NCBI RefSeq assembly: GCF_014850955.1
Contig: NZ_JACXSS010000001.1
Coordinates: 124,001 to 188,000 of the forward strand
Source: Methylomonas albis
GTDB lineage: Bacteria > Pseudomonadota > Gammaproteobacteria > Methylococcales > Methylomonadaceae
Direction of reading: 5' to 3'
DNA length: 64,000 nucleotides
Shown: positions 27,447-36,023 of the stretch, piece by piece
How positions within the stretch are numbered: position 1 is the first letter of the stretch
Layout of the letters: each line of letters starts with the position of its first letter
Made by a program: the position numbers and the translations under genes
The notes under the pieces: generated by a model
Databases searched by the model: none
What the model was told of the DNA's origin: nothing
The model's input: the letters and a program-made list of their open reading frames with translations, nothing else

Positions 27447-28352
27447 ATGGACCTTGCTCTCGATCGCTTACTCGCCGCAGCCAATCAAATCATTCTCGGT
27501 AAACAACCACAAATTCGCCTAGCGGTTTGCTGCCTGTTGGCCAGAGGTCATTTGTTGATTGAGGATATTCCCGGCGTCGGCAAAACCACCTTAGCGCACA
27601 CCTTGGCGCGTTTATTCGGTTTGGAATATCAGCGGATACAATTCACTAGCGATATTTTACCGGCCGACATCGTCGGCTCCTCGGTGTTCGACGCGCATCA
27701 ACAGCTATTCAGTTTTCATCCGGGGCCGATTTTCAAACAAATGATTTTGGCCGACGAAATCAACCGGGCCACGCCCAAGGCGCAAAGCGCGTTGTTGGAG
27801 GCGATGGAAGAACGGCAAGTGACCGTCGAAGGCCGCACCTATCCCTTACCGCAACCGTTTTTTGTCATCGCCACCCAAAATCCGGCGCATCAGATCGGCA
27901 CCTTTCCCCTACCGGAATCGCAAGTCGACCGCTTTTTAATGCGTATCGAGTTAGGCTATCCCAACCGTCAGGCCGAACGCGAGTTGTTGAGCGGCCAACC
28001 CCGGCATGTGTTGATCGATAAACTGCCGGTTGCGTTACTGCCGGAACAATTGGCCGGCTTGCAACAGGAGACAGATGAAGTGCATGTGTCGCCGGCCTTG
28101 CTGGATTATCTGCAAGCCATACTGGCCTTCAGCCGGCAATCCAATGATTTTGCCAGCGGCCTGTCGCCGCGTGCCGGCTTGGGCTTGGTGGCCGCCGCCA
28201 AGGCCTGGGCTTATATCGATAAGCGCTATGCGGTGTTGCCGGAAGACCTGCAAGCGGTATTGCCGGCGGTGGCCGGCCATCGCTTGAATGCGGGTGCCAA
28301 CGATTCTGCGGCCACCGTCGCGCCCATTCTAAAGCATGTGTCCGTGCTTTGA
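27447..28352 (+). CDS. MoxR-family AAA ATPase
   Basis: A 301-residue AAA+ ATPase of the MoxR family, thought to act as chaperone in maturation of protein complexes. Walker A 'EDIPGVGKTTLAHTLARL' (residues ~39-56), Walker B and following helix 'ILADEINRATPKAQSALLEAMEER', sensor 1 'FFVIATQNPAHQIGTFPLPESQVDRF'. It is the first gene of a three-gene set with a DUF58 protein and a transglutaminase-like membrane protein, overlapping the next gene by 4 bases, so translational coupling is likely. The same trio occurs in many proteobacteria. Confidence 0.93.
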   Translation: MDLALDRLLAAANQIILGKQPQIRLAVCCLLARGHLLIEDIPGVGKTTLAHTLARLFGLEYQRIQFTSDILPADIVGSSVFDAHQQLFSFHPGPIFKQMILADEINRATPKAQSALLEAMEERQVTVEGRTYPLPQPFFVIATQNPAHQIGTFPLPESQVDRFLMRIELGYPNRQAERELLSGQPRHVLIDKLPVALLPEQLAGLQQETDEVHVSPALLDYLQAILAFSRQSNDFASGLSPRAGLGLVAAAKAWAYIDKRYAVLPEDLQAVLPAVAGHRLNAGANDSAATVAPILKHVSVL

Positions 28353-29299
28353 GCGAGGCGGCATTATCCTTAAAACAGCGCTTTAAACTGTCGCGTTTTT
28401 TTAACGGCGAGGCACCGACCGCCGGGCCGATTGTGTTGACGCAGCGGCGGGTGTTTATTTTGCCGACACAACGCGGCTTGGCTTTTGTGCTGTTGATTCT
28501 GTTGCTAGTACTGATCGGCTTTGTCTACAACAACAATCTGGCCTATTTGCTCGGGTTTTTACTGGCCAGCATCTTTTTCGTGACCATCCTGCACAGCTTC
28601 AAATCGCTGGCCGGATTGGCGATTCAACCTGCCCGGCAACAAGCGGTGTTTGCCGGCCAAGCCGGGCCGTTTAGTTTCCAGATCAGTAATCCCGGTTCGC
28701 AGCCGCGTTTTGCGGTGGACCTGGCATTGCAGTCCGAGTTATCCCTGAGTTTGGCCGCAGAGCAATGCCAAACCGTCACCTTGTATCAAGCCACCCAGCA
28801 ACGCGGCTGGCAGTTACCGGGCACGCTCACACTTTCCAGCACCTATCCCTTAGGCTTATTTCGGGCCTGGGCGCCCTTACGTTTCGATAGTCCTTTGCTG
28901 GTGTATCCACAGCCAGCCAGTCGGCAACTGCCATTTCCGGATAGCGACGGTGGACAGGAGCGGCCCGGCCAGCATCGCCGAAATGGCGACGAGTTTGATG
29001 GCGTAAGAGCCTATCAACAGGGCGACGCGATTCGGCAAATCCATTGGAAAGCCTTTGCCAAGGGCCAGGGCGTGCACAGCAAGCAATACAGCGGCGCCAG
29101 TTCCAGCGAATTGTGGTTGGATTATCAACACGCGCCCGGACACCACACGGAAGAACGCCTCAGCCAATTATGCCGCTGGCTGGTGGATGCCGAACAGGCC
29201 GGTTTGCGTTACGGCTTGGTGCTGCCCGGACTGCGTGTGCCGCCGGACAACGGTGTCGCGCATTACCGAAAATGTCTGCAAGCGCTGGCGTTGTTTTGA
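28349..29299 (+). CDS. DUF58 domain protein (von Willebrand A-like)
   Basis: A 316-residue protein begun at TTG 28349, which overlaps the moxR stop as TTGA. Two hydrophobic segments at residues ~45-85 ('GLAFVLLILLLVLIGFVYNNN', 'LAYLLGFLLASIFFVTILH') are followed by the DUF58 signature 'GDEFDGVRAYQQGDAIRQIHWKAFAKG'. DUF58 proteins accompany MoxR ATPases and are presumed clients or partners; no activity is established. Confidence 0.9.
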   Translation: MSEAALSLKQRFKLSRFFNGEAPTAGPIVLTQRRVFILPTQRGLAFVLLILLLVLIGFVYNNNLAYLLGFLLASIFFVTILHSFKSLAGLAIQPARQQAVFAGQAGPFSFQISNPGSQPRFAVDLALQSELSLSLAAEQCQTVTLYQATQQRGWQLPGTLTLSSTYPLGLFRAWAPLRFDSPLLVYPQPASRQLPFPDSDGGQERPGQHRRNGDEFDGVRAYQQGDAIRQIHWKAFAKGQGVHSKQYSGASSSELWLDYQHAPGHHTEERLSQLCRWLVDAEQAGLRYGLVLPGLRVPPDNGVAHYRKCLQALALF

Positions 29300-29301
29300 C
29301 T

Positions 29302-31254
29302 ATGCCGTTTCTGCCGTCTACGCGATTGATGTTGTTTATGCTTGGCTCGATAGGGCTGATCACACTGCCGCATGCCTGGCATATTCCGCCGATCTTATTC
29401 GGATTTTTCATGCTTATGCTGCTATGGCGCTTGCTTGCCGTGTGGCGGCCACACTATTTACCGAACCGGTTTGCGGTATTTTTGCTGATGTTGGTGGGTA
29501 TCGGACTGCTCTATAGTCAGCAACATTCGGTATTCGGCCGCGATGCCGGCACCGGCTTGTTCGTGGTGGCCTTGGGTTTGAAATTGCTGGAAATTCACGG
29601 CAAGCGCGATGTGTATGTGATCGTGTATCTGGCTTTCATCGTCGCGGTTACCCAGTTTTTATACGAAGAAAGCATCTTGATGGCGTTTTACATCCTGCTG
29701 GTATGCGGGGTGTTACTGGCAACCTTGATTACCCAAAACAGCCAGGCGCCGCAAACCCTGCCGGCCTTAAAAGCGGCTGCGGCAATTATTCTGCAAAGCC
29801 TGCCGCTGGCCTTGGTGTTATTTGTGTTGTTTCCGCGTTTGGAAGCACCGCGCTGGAGCTGGCTGGACGACGACGCCCAAGCCAAAAGCGGTTTGAGCGA
29901 TACCTTGGAGCCCGGCTCCATTGCCGAATTAAGTTTGTCGCCGGAACTGGTATTCCGGGTCAAATTCGACGGCGAATTGCCGCCGGCTTCCCAACGCTAT
30001 TGGCGGGGGCCGGTTTATGCCAATACCGATGGCGTACGCTGGACGGTGCCGCCGGTGTTGGGCCGGGAAAATACCCCGGATCAACCCGTATTTAGCGGTC
30101 CGACATACGATTACACGCTGATGATGGAGCCGCAAAAACAGCATTGGGTGTTTGCGCTGGAGATGCCCGCGCAGTTTGCAAACGGTTTGCGCCGCAACGG
30201 TTTATATCAGTTGATCAGCAATAAAAACCCCGGCGACCGCGCCGAATATCGGATTAGTTCCTCGCCTACTTTTAACTCCGGCGGCATCAGCAAATCCGAG
30301 CGCCGGGAAAATTTGCAACTACCCGGCAAACCTTCGGAAAAAATCGTCGAATTGGTTAAGCAGTTGCAAGGCCGGCCAGCAGGCCCCGAGTTGTTTATCG
30401 CCAATTTGTTGCAGCATTTTCGCCAGGAAAACTTTCATTACACCCTTAGCCCGGAGGCGATGCCGGATAAGCCCATCGAGACTTTTTTATTTGAGCGCCG
30501 CGCCGGGTTTTGCAGCCATTACGCCACGGCCTTTGTGTATTTGCTGCGAGTAGCGGAGATTCCGGCGCGGGTGGTGGGCGGCTATCAAGGCGGGCAGATG
30601 AATGCCGTCGGCGGCTTTCTGGAGATCAGGCAAGCTGATGCGCATGCCTGGGCGGAAGCCTGGCTGGAAGGGCGCGGCTGGGTCAGATTCGACCCAACGG
30701 CGGCTGTTGCCCCGGAACGGATAGAACGCGGCGTGGATGTCGATTTACAAATCGCCAGCGGCATGGTCAATTTCAGTCCGGTGCAGTTCGATGCCCGGAC
30801 CCTGTCGTGGCTGCAACGTAGCCAACAGCTGTGGCAAAGCGTCGACTACAACTGGCAACGCTGGATCATCAATTACGACACGGCCAATCAGCAGGCGTTT
30901 TTACAGAGCTTAGGTATCGATAATTTCATCAAGCTGGCTTACTGGCTGCTGAGTAGCGTTGCTGTGGTCGGTGGTGTATTGTCGTGGCGACTTTTGCGAA
31001 CCAGCCGTCGCCGCCAAGATCCGGCGCTAGTGCTGTATCGGCAGTTTTGTAACAAGTTAAGTAAAGCCGGGGTTGACGTGGACATTGGCGACGGCCCGCA
31101 AACCATTGCGGCGCGGGGCAAAAGCGCCCGCCCGGATTTGGCGGAGCAGATAGAAGGAATTACCGCTATTTTTATTCGATTACGTTATGAAGCTAAGGCG
31201 GATGCGGACGATTTGCAGGCGCTAAAAAACCTGGTCGGCAGTATCCGCGTGTAA
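29302..31254 (+). CDS. Transglutaminase-like membrane protein (TgpA/DUF3488)
   Basis: A 650-residue inner-membrane protein begun at ATG 29302, 2 bases after the DUF58 stop; the frame extends upstream but overlaps the DUF58 gene and is not used. About six N-terminal membrane segments (residues 5-175) precede a periplasmic transglutaminase-like cysteine-protease-fold domain. Its catalytic Cys is in 'FERRAGFCSHYATAFVYLLR', its His in 'IRQADAHAWAEAWLEGRGW' and its Asp in 'VRFDPTAAV'. One more membrane segment lies near residue 550-575, then a cytoplasmic tail. It corresponds to Pseudomonas TgpA, which is associated with envelope integrity. Confidence 0.93.
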   Translation: MPFLPSTRLMLFMLGSIGLITLPHAWHIPPILFGFFMLMLLWRLLAVWRPHYLPNRFAVFLLMLVGIGLLYSQQHSVFGRDAGTGLFVVALGLKLLEIHGKRDVYVIVYLAFIVAVTQFLYEESILMAFYILLVCGVLLATLITQNSQAPQTLPALKAAAAIILQSLPLALVLFVLFPRLEAPRWSWLDDDAQAKSGLSDTLEPGSIAELSLSPELVFRVKFDGELPPASQRYWRGPVYANTDGVRWTVPPVLGRENTPDQPVFSGPTYDYTLMMEPQKQHWVFALEMPAQFANGLRRNGLYQLISNKNPGDRAEYRISSSPTFNSGGISKSERRENLQLPGKPSEKIVELVKQLQGRPAGPELFIANLLQHFRQENFHYTLSPEAMPDKPIETFLFERRAGFCSHYATAFVYLLRVAEIPARVVGGYQGGQMNAVGGFLEIRQADAHAWAEAWLEGRGWVRFDPTAAVAPERIERGVDVDLQIASGMVNFSPVQFDARTLSWLQRSQQLWQSVDYNWQRWIINYDTANQQAFLQSLGIDNFIKLAYWLLSSVAVVGGVLSWRLLRTSRRRQDPALVLYRQFCNKLSKAGVDVDIGDGPQTIAARGKSARPDLAEQIEGITAIFIRLRYEAKADADDLQALKNLVGSIRV

Positions 31255-31262
31255 GCGGGGGG

Positions 31263-31526
31263 TTAATGCAAATCCGGCACTTCTTCCACGGCATTTTTTG
31301 CGGGTTGTGCGGCGGCAGCGGCGGCTTGTTCCTGCTGTTTCTGTTTATTGCCTTCGCCAAACATGACCGCACCGGCCATGAAGATTGCGCCGGCGATGGC
31401 CATGATAGGCAGGCGGCCGGGTTTGTCCATCCACAGCAGTATCCACTTGGGTTTGATCAGGCCGACAATCAATATAACCACCGCCAATATCATTACGTTA
31501 AAACTGTAGTAGATCAAAGTATTCAT
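31263..31526 (-). CDS. Small conserved-looking membrane protein with Ala-rich tail
   Basis: An 87-residue protein if started at ATG 31526 (MNTLIYYSFNVMILAVVILIVGLIKPKW); the frame runs further upstream without a convincing start. Two hydrophobic segments (residues ~5-24 and ~42-58) are followed by a charged, Gln/Ala-rich tail ending EEVPDLH. Its layout suggests a small inner-membrane protein with the tail in the cytoplasm or periplasm. No function is known to me. It converges with the transglutaminase-like gene, 8 bases apart. Confidence 0.7.
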   Translation of the reverse strand: MNTLIYYSFNVMILAVVILIVGLIKPKWILLWMDKPGRLPIMAIAGAIFMAGAVMFGEGNKQKQQEQAAAAAAQPAKNAVEEVPDLH

Positions 31527-31627
31527 GAATCGGAACCCTGTTTCCAGCAAGTTAAAGAGACATACATTATTATTAGCTGCGTGACCGTTGGCAATAAACA
31601 ATTCATTTTCACCAGTTAGGAGGCGCT

Positions 31628-32548
31628 ATGGGCGGCTTTGGTTTATTCGTAACAGTGTTGTTGGTGTTCGCCATTTTAATGGTGTTCATGAGCGTCAAGT
31701 CCGTGCCGCAAGGCATGGAGTACACCGTCGAGCGCTTCGGTAAATATACCGCGACTTTGACGCCCGGCTTAAATATCATCATGCCGATCATCGACCGGAT
31801 CGGCCGTAAGCTGAATGTGATGGAACAGGTACTGGACGTGCCTTCGCAGGAAGTTATCACTAAGGATAACGCCATGGTCCGAGTCGACGGCGTGGTGTTT
31901 TACCAGATCATGGACGCCGCCAAGGCTGCCTATGAGATTACTTATCTGGATATGGCGATCATTAATCTGGTGATGACCAACATCCGTACCGTGATGGGCT
32001 CGATGGACTTGGACGAACTGCTGTCGCGCCGTGATGAAATCAACGCCCGGTTGTTAAACGTGGTCGACGAAGCTACTTCGCCATGGGGGATTAAAGTCAC
32101 CCGCATCGAAATCAAGGACATCGCGCCGCCCAAAGATTTGGTCGATTCCATGGCCAGACAAATGAAAGCCGAACGAGAAAAACGCGCGCAGATTCTGGAA
32201 GCGGAAGGCATGCGGCAAGCGGAAATTCTTAAAGCCGAAGGCCTGAAACAAGGCGCGATCCTTGACGCCGAAGGGCGGAAGGAAGCCGCGTTCCGCGACG
32301 CGGAAGCTAGAGAGCGTCTGGCGGAAGCCGAAGCCAAGGCGACGATGGTGGTTTCCGAGGCCATCTCCAAGGGTGACGTGCAAGCCATCAATTACTTCGT
32401 GGCGCAAAAATATATCGAGTCTTTAAAAGAAGTGGCCTCAGCCAACAACAGCAAGCTGATCTTCATGCCGCTGGAAGCTTCCAGCGTGATCGGTGCACTG
32501 GGCGGCATCGGCGAACTGGCTAAAGAAGCACTGAATAAAAAGGCTTGA
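31628..32548 (+). CDS. qmcA: SPFH/band 7 (stomatin-like) protein, QmcA type
   Basis: A 306-residue membrane-anchored SPFH protein: one N-terminal helix (residues ~3-22), then the SPFH core ('[37 protein letters not shown]', '[18 protein letters not shown]') and a long Ala/Glu/Lys/Arg coiled coil (residues ~170-255) that drives oligomerisation. Such proteins form large ring or cage assemblies in the membrane. AGGAGG at 31619-31624 precedes ATG 31628. Overlapping NfeD gene downstream is the usual partner. Confidence 0.92.
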   Translation: MGGFGLFVTVLLVFAILMVFMSVKSVPQGMEYTVERFGKYTATLTPGLNIIMPIIDRIGRKLNVMEQVLDVPSQEVITKDNAMVRVDGVVFYQIMDAAKAAYEITYLDMAIINLVMTNIRTVMGSMDLDELLSRRDEINARLLNVVDEATSPWGIKVTRIEIKDIAPPKDLVDSMARQMKAEREKRAQILEAEGMRQAEILKAEGLKQGAILDAEGRKEAAFRDAEARERLAEAEAKATMVVSEAISKGDVQAINYFVAQKYIESLKEVASANNSKLIFMPLEASSVIGALGGIGELAKEALNKKA

Positions 32549-32997
32549 TGATGTCAGAGCAAGATGTGGTGTTTTGGTATTGGTGGGTGCTGGCGGTCGG
32601 TTTTCTGGGTTTGGAAATCGTCGTCACCGGCTTCTTTTTTCTTTGGTTGGCGGTATCGGCGTTTATCGTCGGCGCGGTGGTGCTGTTAGTGCCGGCTACA
32701 CCGTTCAACGTGCAGTTACTGATGTTTTCCTTGCTAGCGGTGTTGTCGGTGCTGGCCTGGCGCAAATATGCCCGGAACCGGGCGGTCGCCGTTACGGATC
32801 ATCCGTTATTAAATCAGCGTGGTGCTCAATATATCGGCCGCACCTTTTTTCTGATCGCGCCTATCGAAAACGGCCAGGGCAAGATTAAGGTCGATGATAC
32901 GGTTTGGAAAGTACACGGCGAAGATAGTCCGATGGGGGTGAAAGTTAAGGTGGTGGCGGTGAAGGGGACGGTGTTTGAGGTGGAGGTTTGTGGGTGA
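32548..32997 (+). CDS. NfeD-family membrane protein
   Basis: A ~149-residue protein whose start overlaps the stop of the SPFH gene (TGATG). Two or three hydrophobic segments occupy residues ~8-80 ('YWWVLAVGFLGLEIVVTGFFFLWLAVSAF'), followed by an OB-fold NfeD domain ('QYIGRTFFLIAPIENGQGKIKVDDTVWKV'). NfeD proteins work with SPFH proteins in membrane-domain organisation. The last 19 codons contain only two C residues, an extreme case of the C-poor gene ends seen elsewhere in this window. Confidence 0.92.
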   Translation: MMSEQDVVFWYWWVLAVGFLGLEIVVTGFFFLWLAVSAFIVGAVVLLVPATPFNVQLLMFSLLAVLSVLAWRKYARNRAVAVTDHPLLNQRGAQYIGRTFFLIAPIENGQGKIKVDDTVWKVHGEDSPMGVKVKVVAVKGTVFEVEVCG

Positions 32998-33002
32998 GTA
33001 TG

Positions 33003-33070
33003 TGTAGCCCGGATGCAATCCGGGATTAATGGCCTAAGCCCTGGATTACGCTTTGCTTCATCCAGGCGAC
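33003..33070. repeat. REP-like hairpins (TAGCCCGGATGCAATCCGGG and CCTGGATTACGCT type)
   Basis: Two adjacent palindromic sequences: CCCGGAT-GCA-ATCCGGG at ~33008-33024, and CCTGGATTACGCTTTGCTTCATCCAGG at ~33040-33066. They resemble common proteobacterial REP units and separate the NfeD gene from an orphan gene. Confidence 0.7.
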
Positions 33071-33099
33071 TTGCTAACTACTCTTATGGAGAAGAAACA

Positions 33100-33648
33100 A
33101 TGTCAACTATTGTGACTGGCCAAGTCATTGTCGATCAACATCCGGAATTATCCTACGAGAGCCCCAGTGTTCACTTATTTCCGACAAATTTCGCGATCTC
33201 TCGGCCTTACGGCGATACCAGCCCATACGGTGCTATATTTCGATTCGAGCTGTTCAATTCCGGGGTCCTGGAACAATGGCTCTACGACGTCCACAAGCAA
33301 CCAGAATACCGTTTGAGTTGTCAAGGGAGTCACCTGGGATCGGTGGATTGTCTCCGTGGTTACGCAGCAGTAGAAAGTGACAACTCCGGGCACTCGACTT
33401 TTCTTATTCGCTCGATGGATATGGTTGTGAATCTATCAAGGACATCAGTGCATTTTCAGATTGACGGCGAGTTCGGGCAATCGTTGCCTTACTCTAAGCC
33501 GTTGTATAAAGAGCTATCAACCTTCTCCATTGTATTTACTATCGAAGATGATGAAATGCTTGACGTATGCCGAGACCGAGGGCAAAGGCTACTCGACTAT
33601 CGAAATCGGTTCGTTTTTGGGAATGAAAATTCGGAGCCATCCGGCTAA
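33100..33648 (+). CDS. Hypothetical protein
   Basis: A 182-residue hydrophilic protein begun at ATG 33100, which has GGAGAAG 8 bases upstream; the frame extends 29 codons further upstream through REP sequence and is not used. It has no signal peptide and no membrane segment, and is rich in Ser, Tyr and Asp. No family is recognised. It lies alone between REP sequences and structured repeat copy 5, so it is likely accessory. Confidence 0.65.
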   Translation: MSTIVTGQVIVDQHPELSYESPSVHLFPTNFAISRPYGDTSPYGAIFRFELFNSGVLEQWLYDVHKQPEYRLSCQGSHLGSVDCLRGYAAVESDNSGHSTFLIRSMDMVVNLSRTSVHFQIDGEFGQSLPYSKPLYKELSTFSIVFTIEDDEMLDVCRDRGQRLLDYRNRFVFGNENSEPSG

Positions 33649-33662
33649 TCACTGGTTTGCTA

Positions 33663-33720
33663 GTTTTGTAAGATGGGTGCAGTTTTTGTGCCCATGCCGA
33701 TTTGGCGTCTTACAAAATAA
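33663..33720. repeat. REP (TGGGTGCA..TGTGCCCA type) before repeat copy 5
   Basis: A degraded member of the GTAGGGTGGGCACGGTTTTT family: GTAAGATGGGTGCAGTTTTT followed by GTGCCCATGCCGATTT. Together with the following TTACAAAATAATGAGTCGCT it matches the segment at 34008-34096, so the two form a direct repeat around copy 5. Confidence 0.75.
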
Positions 33721-33723
33721 TGA

Positions 33724-33973
33724 GTCGCTGGCGCGACGGCTAGATTTAATGTCGGTTCTCGGACCGACAACCGAGATACTTTCTTTTGCTCCGCCAAAAG
33801 AAAGTATCCAAAGAAAAGGCGGCCCGGATGCCGCTTTAGTCCTGCGCTCCGGAGCTTTTATCGAGGGTCGGCAGAAGGGGCTTCCCAGCCCCTCCGCCGA
33901 CGCACCGCATCCCTGCGGAGCCCCTTCGGGCTGTTCTCGATAAAAGCTCCGGTGCTCGGCGCGGCATATGGGA
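33724..33973 (+). repeat. Dispersed structured repeat, copy 5
   Basis: Full ~250-bp copy, plus orientation. Stems: GTCGC/GCGAC end hairpin, TCTCGG/CCGAGA, GATACTTTCTTTTG 14-bp stem, GTCGGC/GCCGAC, CCGCA/TGCGG, and a perfect 15-bp outer stem GGAGCTTTTATCGAG/CTCGATAAAAGCTCC, the longest of all copies. No inverted partner is seen within the window downstream. Confidence 0.85.
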
Positions 33974-34007
33974 GGAAAGCTCGTCGTCGCTCGAATACAA
34001 CCCAGTT

Positions 34008-34096
34008 TCGTAGGGTGGGCACGGTTTTTGTGCCCACGCGGATTTGATGTTCTGCAAAATAAGCTGTCGCTACCGCGAGGGTTTGATTTAACCGGG
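34008..34096. repeat. REP plus truncated sixth copy of the structured repeat
   Basis: CGTAGGGTGGGCACGGTTTT then TGTGCCCACGCGGATTTG, followed by TCTGCAAAATAAGC and about 25 bases that match the left end of the structured repeat (GTCGCTACCGCGAGGGTTTG then ATTTAA) before homology stops. From ~34100 to the FecI gene I see no gene, only the palindromic site at 34174. Confidence 0.7.
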
Positions 34097-34173
34097 TTTT
34101 CACGAAAAACATCCTTCTTTTCACCCATGGCTTTTTAGCCCGGCCTGCACTCTTTTACGCGACTAAAAAGCAG

Positions 34174-34211
34174 GTGATATGCCTAATTGATGTGGCATAT
34201 CACACAGTTTA
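34174..34211. promoter_or_regulatory. Palindromic site upstream of fecI-1 (shared motif A)
   Basis: Perfect inverted repeat GTGATATGCC-10 bases-GGCATATCAC at 34174-34203. Its right part, GTGGCATATCACACAGTTT (34192-34210), is matched upstream of the other two fecI genes at 39996 and 45806. It lies ~156 bases before the proposed start of fecI-1. It could be an operator or part of a conserved leader; it does not resemble a Fur box. Confidence 0.55.
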
Positions 34212-34366
34212 TTCGGTTATCCCGGCTACTTCCGGCCGACCATCAAGAAAAACTCTGAGTAAAACCAAGGCTTAGTCCGTCGTACGGATATAAAGACGCG
34301 GTTCTGGCACAAACTCTGCTGCGCCGATTGCCACGATTAACGCGATCATGGCCCAATCTTCCGCGC

Positions 34367-34882
34367 ATGGCATTTTCAGATCACGATATTTACCGGATTT
34401 TTCTAAACAGCCGTCCGCAAATCCAGCGCTTTTTGCAGCAACGCATACGCTGTCAGGACACCGCCGCCGATTTGATTCAGGATCTCTTCCTGAGGCTGAC
34501 GTTGCTTAAACCGCCGCCCGCCAGCGAGATAGAAGTGCGAGCCTGGCTGTTTACCGTGGCCTCCAATTTATCGCTCGATCATCTGCGCACCCAAAAGCGC
34601 CGTGGCGAGTTATTGGGCCAATATCTGGGCGATGAATCCGACATCGACGATTCCGCTGCGCCTGAACGGGCCGTACAAGCTCGGGACCAATTGCAACAGA
34701 TTCAAATCGCTTTGGCGGAACTACCTGATCAATGCGCGGAGATTTTGTATTTAAGCCGAATCGAGGGTTTAAGCCACGCCGAAATAGCCAAACAATTAAA
34801 AATATCCACCAGCTGGGTGGAAAAGCAGTTGGCTAAAGCGTTGCTGCAATGCCGGCAGGCCGTCGGTAGCGAGGGTGCATAG
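34367..34882 (+). CDS. FecI-like ECF sigma factor, cassette 1
   Basis: A 171-residue extracytoplasmic-function sigma factor (start taken at ATG 34367, MAFSDHDIYRIF; an ATG 39 bases earlier is in frame). Region 2 is 'QQRIRCQDTAADLIQDLFLRLTLL...VRAWLFTVASNLSLDHLRTQKRR' and region 4 is 'ALAELPDQCAEILYLSRIEGLSHAEIAKQLKISTSWVEKQL'. In FecI-type systems such factors transcribe the gene for a siderophore receptor when the receptor signals binding through FecR. Here fecR, receptor and PepSY genes follow in order, so the target is probably the receptor at 36024. Confidence 0.93.
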   Translation: MAFSDHDIYRIFLNSRPQIQRFLQQRIRCQDTAADLIQDLFLRLTLLKPPPASEIEVRAWLFTVASNLSLDHLRTQKRRGELLGQYLGDESDIDDSAAPERAVQARDQLQQIQIALAELPDQCAEILYLSRIEGLSHAEIAKQLKISTSWVEKQLAKALLQCRQAVGSEGA

Positions 34883-34883
34883 T

Positions 34884-35921
34884 ATGGCTTTAAGCCCTGC
34901 GGATCGTTATAGTAAATATCCCGTCTTCAAAGTCATGGCCCCGATGAACGAACAGCCCTCAGTCCCCCGCGAAACCTTGCAACAGCAAGCCGTTGCCTGG
35001 CATTTGCGCCTGACCTCCGCTGCCGCCGACGAGACTGTGTTGGCCGAATTCGCGCGTTGGCGGCGGCAAGGCCCTGAGCATGAGCAAGCCTATCGCGACG
35101 TCGAAAATCTTTGGCAACAACTGCCGCAGCCCCTGCTGGCTGACCGGCAGAGACGCCGCGAGCTGGCTGCCAAGCGTCGACGGGCTGCCTGGGCACGGCG
35201 CGGATTGGGCTTTGCCGCAGCCGCTTCAGTGCTGTTGGCTTTGATGAACGGTTTTTATCCGGATTATCTGCAACATCCGCTGGCCGACTACCGTACACGC
35301 ATCGGCGAGCAGACCTCTATCACGCTGGCCGACGGTAGCGTCGCGCATCTGAATACCGACACCGCTATGGATGTGACAATCAGTGGCAACGAACGCCGCG
35401 TCTTATTGCTGCGCGGCGAAGCCGAATTTGATGTCGCACACGATACCAGCAAGCCGTTTCGCGTCACAGCCGGCGGCACCACTACCGAAGCCTTGGGTAC
35501 CCGCTTTGTCGTTCGATACGACGGCCAAGCCGGCTCGGTGACGCTGCTGCAAGGCAAGGTACGCAGCAGCCAGCCATCCGCGCAAGGCGCTCATATCGAC
35601 AGTGTCACGCTCCAGCCGGGCCAGCAAATAAGCTTTAGCGCCGAAGAGCTCGGGAGCGTGCAAACCGTGGAATTGCAAAATGCCGATGCCTGGCGCCGTG
35701 GCCGTTTATTGATGAATTTCGTGCCGCTGAAACAAGTCATTGCGGAAATTAATCGCTACCGGCGCAGCCAAATCCGCCTGCTGGATGACAAGCTGGGCGA
35801 ACGGGAAGTCAATATTGCGCTCGACATCCGGGAGATCGATGCCTGGCTCGCGGCGTTACAACAAACTTTGCCCGTCAAAGTGGTGGAAGCGGGGCCGTTT
35901 GTGTTTTTGCAGTCCGGATAA
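34884..35921 (+). CDS. FecR-like anti-sigma/transducer, cassette 1
   Basis: A 345-residue inner-membrane signal transducer begun at ATG 34884, one base after the sigma factor stop with GAGGG upstream; ATG 34935 or 34944 are alternatives that would start nearer the conserved domain. The cytoplasmic DUF4880 domain ('AVAWHLRLTSAAADETVLAEFARWRRQGPEHEQAYRDVENLW') is followed by one membrane helix ('GLGFAAAASVLLALMNGFY'). Then come the periplasmic FecR domain ('TSITLADGSVAHLNTDTAMDV', 'LLRGEAEFDVAHD') and a secretin-like STN-type end (residues ~265-345). It should bind the N-terminal STN domain of the receptor and control the sigma factor. Confidence 0.93.
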   Translation: MALSPADRYSKYPVFKVMAPMNEQPSVPRETLQQQAVAWHLRLTSAAADETVLAEFARWRRQGPEHEQAYRDVENLWQQLPQPLLADRQRRRELAAKRRRAAWARRGLGFAAAASVLLALMNGFYPDYLQHPLADYRTRIGEQTSITLADGSVAHLNTDTAMDVTISGNERRVLLLRGEAEFDVAHDTSKPFRVTAGGTTTEALGTRFVVRYDGQAGSVTLLQGKVRSSQPSAQGAHIDSVTLQPGQQISFSAEELGSVQTVELQNADAWRRGRLLMNFVPLKQVIAEINRYRRSQIRLLDDKLGEREVNIALDIREIDAWLAALQQTLPVKVVEAGPFVFLQSG

Positions 35922-35937
35922 GCGGCTTTTAGGGGTT

Positions 35938-35952
35938 GCGACAATTTGTCGC
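35938..35952. promoter_or_regulatory. Palindrome GCGACAA-T-TTGTCGC before receptor 1
   Basis: Perfect 7-bp inverted repeat around a single T in the 102-bp gap between fecR-1 and the receptor gene, ~72 bases before its ATG. Position and symmetry suit an operator or part of the FecI-type promoter region; no counterpart was found before receptor 2. Confidence 0.35.
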
Positions 35953-36023
35953 GCATGAGTGAGTACGGCATCGCCACCCATCAATCGTTCTCAGCTAAAA
36001 CAGACCTTTACTGAGGACGCATC

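Noticed and set aside
29044..29301. 86-codon upstream extension of the transglutaminase-like gene
   Set aside because: It overlaps the DUF58 gene in another frame; ATG 29302 directly after the DUF58 stop gives a proper membrane-protein N-terminus.
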